From assembly GCA_035578905.1 (NCBI GenBank), contig JAQJVL010000126.1:1145987-1209986 (forward strand): a stretch of 64,000 nucleotides of DNA, given 5' to 3'. The notes below the pieces were generated by a model. That model was not told where the DNA came from and made no database searches. It was given only the letters and a program-made list of their open reading frames with translations. A program made the translations under genes and the position numbers. This DNA comes from Stictocephala bisonia. Its lineage: Eukaryota > Arthropoda > Insecta > Hemiptera > Membracidae. Below, in pieces: positions 58,781 to 64,000 of this stretch (position 1 is its first letter; each line of letters starts with the position of its first letter).

Positions 58781-60595
58781 AAATTTAGGCTATTGGGTTT
58801 AATTTTTGTGGTTTTACAAGAAGAAGATAAGCAACTATAACAAACAGACGTTGAAAACAATGTTTTAATAACCTCTGTGTTTAATTACCCGCTTTTCTTC
58901 ACTTCTTTTAATGTCACCAGATGTTGTATGATCTGAAGTCAGAGTTGCCTTTATCACGTAGGGACCGCAGCTGTTGACCGGTTCACCTGCAGGACTTCGT
59001 GACTTGTCTGGAGACAGCATCGACACAACATGGCTGTCGTACTGAAACTAATGATGACAACATGACGGTTAGAGTGATGCCACATGAATGTGAAACAACA
59101 GTTCACGCATTTAACTGTAGGAAAATAATTTAACTAATAACATGATTGAAATAAATGTTTCTTAGGTTATGAGGTTGTTTACTTTAATATAATAACATTA
59201 TTTTTTATCTATGTTTCCTATATAATACTAGTTCATTCACAAACTTCAAGAAAACTTTATACAAATTATGTTTAGATATTTTAATATTAAGTATCAAAAT
59301 GCTGTCAACATTTAAGAAACCTTCTTAATGCATAGTGGAAAGTAACACATCATCACCTTATTGTATTTTATTGTACTTATGTTTACGAATTGCGTAGTTA
59401 TGGCAACAGAGCCCTTTCTTACCTCTGACCATTAATTACACCTTAACATGATCAATATGTAACAACTTATATTTATTTCGAACTCTTCTAAAGGTCTTTT
59501 ATAATCACTAAACTTGTGTAAAGAAATAAAATATATAATTTGGGGTGTATATACAATTTGAACAGTTTCAATGCTAAACTTTACATTTGTGGATATATTA
59601 GAATACATATGTATATATATATATATAAAAAATATCAAATTAAACTATTTGTCTAATTGATGCAGAATTTATGTATTCATAGCTAACAGACTATGAAAAT
59701 GGAAATTTAAGAAAAAATTAAAGACTTTTAGATAACCTACCTCTTCTTAAAAAGGGTTTATTGTAAATAAATAAAACTAAACAAACACCATTATCATTTA
59801 ACCTTAGTCCTGAAGATCAAGGAACTTACCCAACTTGCACTATTGAACATTCTTTTAAGGTACTGTATATTTACAATACATTCATGTTCTAAATGTTATT
59901 TGAACTTCAATTTGCAATGTAGAGTTGTATGAATTTAAATTTACTATGGAAAATCATTTTTACCCATGGAAAACTTAAAAATACGATGTTATATTTTAGG
60001 TTTACAATAGGTCTTAATGTCAACAACTCATAGGTTAACAACTAAAAGTATTTTCTAAATGTGTTATCATTTTACACTCTTTTCTTTTGTATTATTTTAC
60101 AGTAGTCGGAAGACAGTGGGTGGGGTCACTTTATAAATGTCTAATTAAAATGCTCTTTAAAGTAGGAATTCAAACATTTCAAAAACTACATTTATAACAA
60201 ATTTCATATATGATGGAAGTATGTGTACTGTTTAAAATAAAATGTGTAAACCAGTAAAAATATAATATTTGTCAATATGAATAAGACAAAGATATGAATT
60301 TTCGACGAAGTGTTTTAGCTGGTATTCATTCAATCGGAGAATGAACTGTTGGATTGTTGCAAAACCTAGATTCAGCTATGTTTAAACACTAAAACCCAAG
60401 ATTTTGTTTTGTTGTTTTCCTCCTGTTCTTTTGGTAGCTGACATTGAAATCCATACGATGTATAAATACATTCAAATGGCTTAATTTGAATATTATAACC
60501 ATCCGATGATTCCAAACGTGGAACATGGAAATAAATATTTTCTAAAGAAAAACTACGCAAAACTTGAGCAAATACGGCCTTAAAATTGGCGTCTT
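58781..60595. other. Non-coding stretch
   Basis: AT-rich apart from 58920-59110. No supported gene. Confidence 0.5.
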
Positions 60596-60718
60596 TCTCA
60601 AACAGAACTCTTTCTAAATGTTCCCCTCAAACTGTTCGTCTTGGAATCGATCGAGTGTGGTGTCTTGTGGTTGCTGCGGGAACCACCACTTTGAAGCCCA
60701 ACCGAGTGTAAAACTCAC

Positions 60719-60746
60719 CTCTTCCAGAGTTGTTATCAGCGGCCAT
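60719..60746 (-). CDS. Candidate first coding exon with splice donor
   Basis: On the minus strand CTTAAGATGGCCGCTG gives an ATG (60746-60744) in strong initiation context. Nine codons (MAADNNSGR) plus one base run into GAAGAG|GTGAGTTTT, a near-consensus 5' splice site with GT at 60718-60717. The exon would be phase 1. The surrounding 60600-60960 is the second clear GC-richer, CpG-bearing island of the window, and upstream sequence on the minus strand (60747-60960) would be 5' UTR and promoter. The gene would run leftward. The product cannot be named from nine residues. The ORF reading through the donor (to 60627) is probably intronic. Confidence 0.4.
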
Positions 60747-60960
60747 CTTAAGACTATTCCACCTAATTAGTTTCCGGGGAGACTTTGTAATGGAATACTC
60801 CCTGCGGTTAATCAATTATAACGTTCTACGAACGCGAGTTCACGCTGGCAAAAAGTTCCGCTCCGCTGAACTCACTCGGAATCTTACACAAACATTATCT
60901 CTCCTCCGTTAGCTTTCTTGAGCTATTGAACATTGTTCTTGAGGTTTTGAAACGTCGTTT
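60747..60960 (-). promoter_or_regulatory. Candidate promoter/5' UTR of the leftward gene
   Basis: CpG-bearing segment (GAACGCGAGTTCACGC, CGCTCCGCTGAAC) directly upstream of the candidate ATG. No TATA box; GCCATCTT (YY1/Pho core) overlaps the ATG on the opposite strand. Confidence 0.3.
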
Positions 60961-61892
60961 CGGGGTTTTGTAAAGTAATTGTTTGTATATTTTGGACATT
61001 TTCTAGAAATATTTCCTTGGGAACCTAATAATATTTTTTTTATATAAAACGTGTTTCCTGATAAAGATATTCAAAAACAGGTAAACAATTCGACTTTTTT
61101 CTAAACTACATCCTATAGTAGCTGAAAATCATTTTATTATTTAACTATAAAAGGCTTATGATTTATTTTATATAATATCCCTTATAAAATATCCTGGATC
61201 TTGTGATTGGATCAAATTAAACTGCAAAATTCTATGAAAAACGTCTTTTATGGTTTAAAATTAAATTGTTGTTTAACTATGCAAGGCTTGCGGATATTAC
61301 AAATCTTTTCTAAAAGACAGGACATTTATATTTGTCAGGACGATTACAAAGAGAAATTTCATCAGCCTTCCCCCTTAAAGGTAACTTTTACGCTATTTAT
61401 CAAATAAATAACTATCGTACATAAATTGTAATGTAAATAGAATTTATGTAAATACAAACTAATAACTACAGTTTTACTATATTTAATTTAAATAAATGTA
61501 AGCTTGCTGCCGTTATCAAGTTTTAATGTTTAGACAATCTTGTACGTCTACTTTAGAGGCATGTAGATTAGTGCAATCACGTCAGAGTTACTAGAAATTA
61601 CCTTAAACACTGACGTGATATTGAAACCAAATTAGATAAAAAATTATGTTTATGTTTTTTTTTGTATCAGCTTTTTGAAGTTCGTTATTTAATAAAATTA
61701 TTGCTAATGTTACTATTATGGAAAAAAGGAAATTTTGAGGCTGTTTCTACCCTTAAGAATGGCATTTTGATAAATCTTTTCTTAGTGGGTGTGTATGATA
61801 CAACAGCTAACTTCCTTTCAAATTTAATCAAAATCTATTCAATTCCGGAAAGTTCGTGTTCAGTGAGTACATCGGTTTTGTATTTTATATAT
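60961..61892. other. AT-rich non-coding stretch
   Basis: The plus ORFs at 61207-61407 and 61662-61895 are AT-driven, and the second runs into the 26-bp array. The word pair CACGTCAG / CTGACGTG near 61578 and 61609 is a short inverted repeat. Confidence 0.45.
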
Positions 61893-62886
61893 TAGGATTG
61901 TATAAGTGTGGCTGTGGATCTTATTGTATAAGTGTGGCTGTAGATCTTATTGTATAAGTGTGGCTGTGGATCTTATTGTATAAGTGTGGCCGTGGATATT
62001 ATTGTATAAGTGTGGCCGTGGATCTTATTGTATAAGAGTGGCCGTGGATCTTATTGTATAAGTGTGGCCGTGGATCTTATTGTATAAGTGTGGCTGTGGA
62101 TCTTATTGTATAAGTGTGGCTGTGGATCTTATTGTATAAGTGTGGCTGTGGATCTTATTGTATAAGTGTGGCTGTGGATCTTATTGTATAAGTGTGGCTG
62201 TGGATCTTATTGTATAAGTGTGGCTGTGGATCTTATTGTATAAGTGTGGCTGTGGATCTTATTGTATAAGTGTGGCTGTGGATCTTATTGTATAAGTGTG
62301 GCTGTGGATCTTATTGTATAAGTGTGGCTGTGGATCTTATTGTATAAGTGTGGCTGTGGATCTTATTGTATAAGTGTGGCTGTGGATCTTATTGTATAAG
62401 TGTGGCTGTGGATCTTATTGTATAAGTGTGGCTGTGGATCTTATTGTATAAGTGTGGCTGTGGATCTTATTGTATAAGTGTGGCTGTGGATCTTATTGTA
62501 TAAGTGTGGCTGTGGATCTTATTGTATAAGTGTGGCTGTGGATCTTATTGTATAAGTGTGGCTGTGGATCTTATTGTATAAGTGTGGCTGTGGATCTTAT
62601 TGTATAAGTGTGGCTGTGGATCTTATTGTATAAGTGTGGCTGTGGATCTTATTGTATAAGTGTGGCTGTGGATCTTATTGTATAAGTGTGGCTGTGGATC
62701 TTATTGTATAAGTGTGGCTGTGGATCTTATTGTATAAGTGTGGCTGTGGATCTTATTGTATAAGTGTGGCTGTGGATCTTATTGTATAAGTGTGGCTGTG
62801 GATCTTATTGTATAAGTGTGGCTGTGGATCTTATTGTATAAGTGTGGCTGTGAATCTTATTGTATATGTGTGGCTGTGGATCTTAT
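61893..62886. repeat. 26-bp minisatellite array
   Basis: About 38 copies of TGTATAAGTGTGGCTGTGGA plus TCTTAT. Most are identical; a run of GGCCGTGG variants lies near 61985-62090, and single changes occur at both edges. Very high identity implies recent expansion. Confidence 0.97.
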
Positions 62887-63712
62887 TCTGAGAAGAATCT
62901 AACATAACGTGAAGTCTTTATTGGCTAGTCAAGACTAGTTTAAAATGTATATATTACCCATATAACCCTATTTTCATGATTTAAAGATGCCAAAAAGATG
63001 TTTTATTGTAGCAAAATAACACCTTTTTAGACATTCTTCTTATTGGATATACTCTTTTTGTTGGATATACTTAAAATAAATTCAACAAGAAGTAAATTTC
63101 AGCTTAATTACTGGCTTCAGCATAGCATTTATGCATTATGAAAGTATTATTTTTAATTATCTATACATCTATAAATAAAGTGTATTAATAGGTTACTCGA
63201 TACACGATCAATTTCAAGTGAATTAAAGAAAGATTATTATATTTTTAAGATATAGCCCAATTGAATGGGTATCCTGCACACTCAATAAATTTGTAGTAAG
63301 AAATAGAGAATTATGTAAAAATCTGGATTAAGATTCACAATAAAAAACATCATTTTTAAGTATAAATAAATGAAATGTTTATACTTAATGAATCTGTTTC
63401 CAGAAGCAAAACAAATTAAAATAAAGTTGTGGAACAGTAGCAACATCAAAATTTCGAATAATCATAAATTTGCAGGAGAATACAACTCAAGAATCCATCA
63501 AATCAAGTCTAATCTATAAGAAGTCATGGATGTGACAAACAATGATAGTTAAAAAATAAATTTTAAGAACCACACTCGTAATTCAATGTGAAATCGTAAT
63601 GTAACAAGGAAAAAGAATGGAATAACCTTGTCAGATAAAAAGAGAGCTCATTACGAAAGAATTAAACTGGTTTGGCCACAAAGATAAGCAACTAATGAAT
63701 CAGCATCAAAGC
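62887..63712. other. AT-rich non-coding stretch
   Basis: No supported feature; short duplicated phrase TTCTTATTGGATATAC / TTTTTGTTGGATATAC near 63035-63071. Confidence 0.5.
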
Positions 63713-64000
63713 ATACTATGGTTCACATGGTCTGATTAGATACGAGTACATACTATGGTTCACATGGTCTGATTAGATACGAGTACATACTATGGTTCAC
63801 ATGGTCTGATTAGATACGAGTACATACTATGGTTCACATGGTCTGATTAGATACGAGTACATACTATGGTTCACATGGTCTGATTAGATACGACTACATA
63901 CTATGGTTCACATGGTCTGATTAGATACGAGTACATACTATGGTTCACATGGTCTGATTAGATACGAGTACATACTATGGTTCACATGGTCTGATTAGAT
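63713..64000. repeat. 37-bp minisatellite, cut by window end
   Basis: Nearly eight copies of TACTATGGTTCACATGGTCT plus GATTAGATACGAGTACA, virtually identical apart from one GACTACA. It continues past 64000, so its full length is unknown. Confidence 0.97.

Overview
The window looks like animal, most likely insect, nuclear DNA. It is AT-rich, has no operon-like gene packing and no prokaryotic signals, and carries relics of several non-LTR retrotransposons (LINEs), a Mutator-like DNA transposon, two tRNA-derived SINE-like copies and several foldback/MITE elements. It also has a short TTAGG tract, the insect-type telomere repeat. The style of the elements would fit a hemipteran, but that is inference. 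I cannot point to one intact host protein-coding gene. At best there are small exon candidates, all on the minus strand: terminal-exon-like ORFs at 3282-3458 and 33610-33803, and a first-exon-like ATG plus splice donor at 60719-60746. The window may therefore be largely intron or intergenic sequence of a leftward gene.

Layout. 1-15 kb: AT-rich DNA, a foldback at 3.7 kb, a G-rich 36-bp minisatellite (4.0 kb) broken by a LINE 3' end, an 83-bp array (7.9-9.2 kb), an inverted-repeat element with subterminal motifs (9.6-10.0 kb), a long-TIR element whose inner arm has expanded into a 45-bp array (11.5-12.4 kb), a 29-bp array and a SINE (13.7-14.4 kb), then a CpG-rich segment (15.1-15.6 kb). 15.96-19.06 kb: a Mutator-like element with TIRs and one decayed transposase gene. 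19.3-27.1 kb: three LINEs in different states of decay, one with a long RT ORF (23.0-25.1 kb) and flanked by 131-bp inverted repeats. 27.8-36.1 kb: a MITE, a G-rich array with a LINE 3' end, a 62-bp array with higher-order structure (30.2-32.5 kb), and a 39-bp array open in frame on both strands (34.7-36.1 kb). 36-43 kb is mostly AT-rich DNA. 43-52.3 kb: 39-, 75-, 75- and 54-bp arrays, with the TTAGG tract between two of them. 52.8-64 kb: two foldbacks, a decayed 42-bp array, the candidate first exon, a 26-bp array and a 37-bp array that runs off the window.

The dominant feature is minisatellite DNA. By my count about 14 kb (roughly a fifth of the window) lies in some fifteen arrays with units of 26-83 bp. 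One G-rich family recurs at about eight separate loci and includes perfect four-tract G-quadruplex motifs. Nothing resembles a new enzymatic or defence system. The points most worth a second look are the minisatellite biology (transposon-derived arrays, higher-order units, G4 seeds, LINE insertions into arrays), the Mutator-like element, and the candidate leftward gene.
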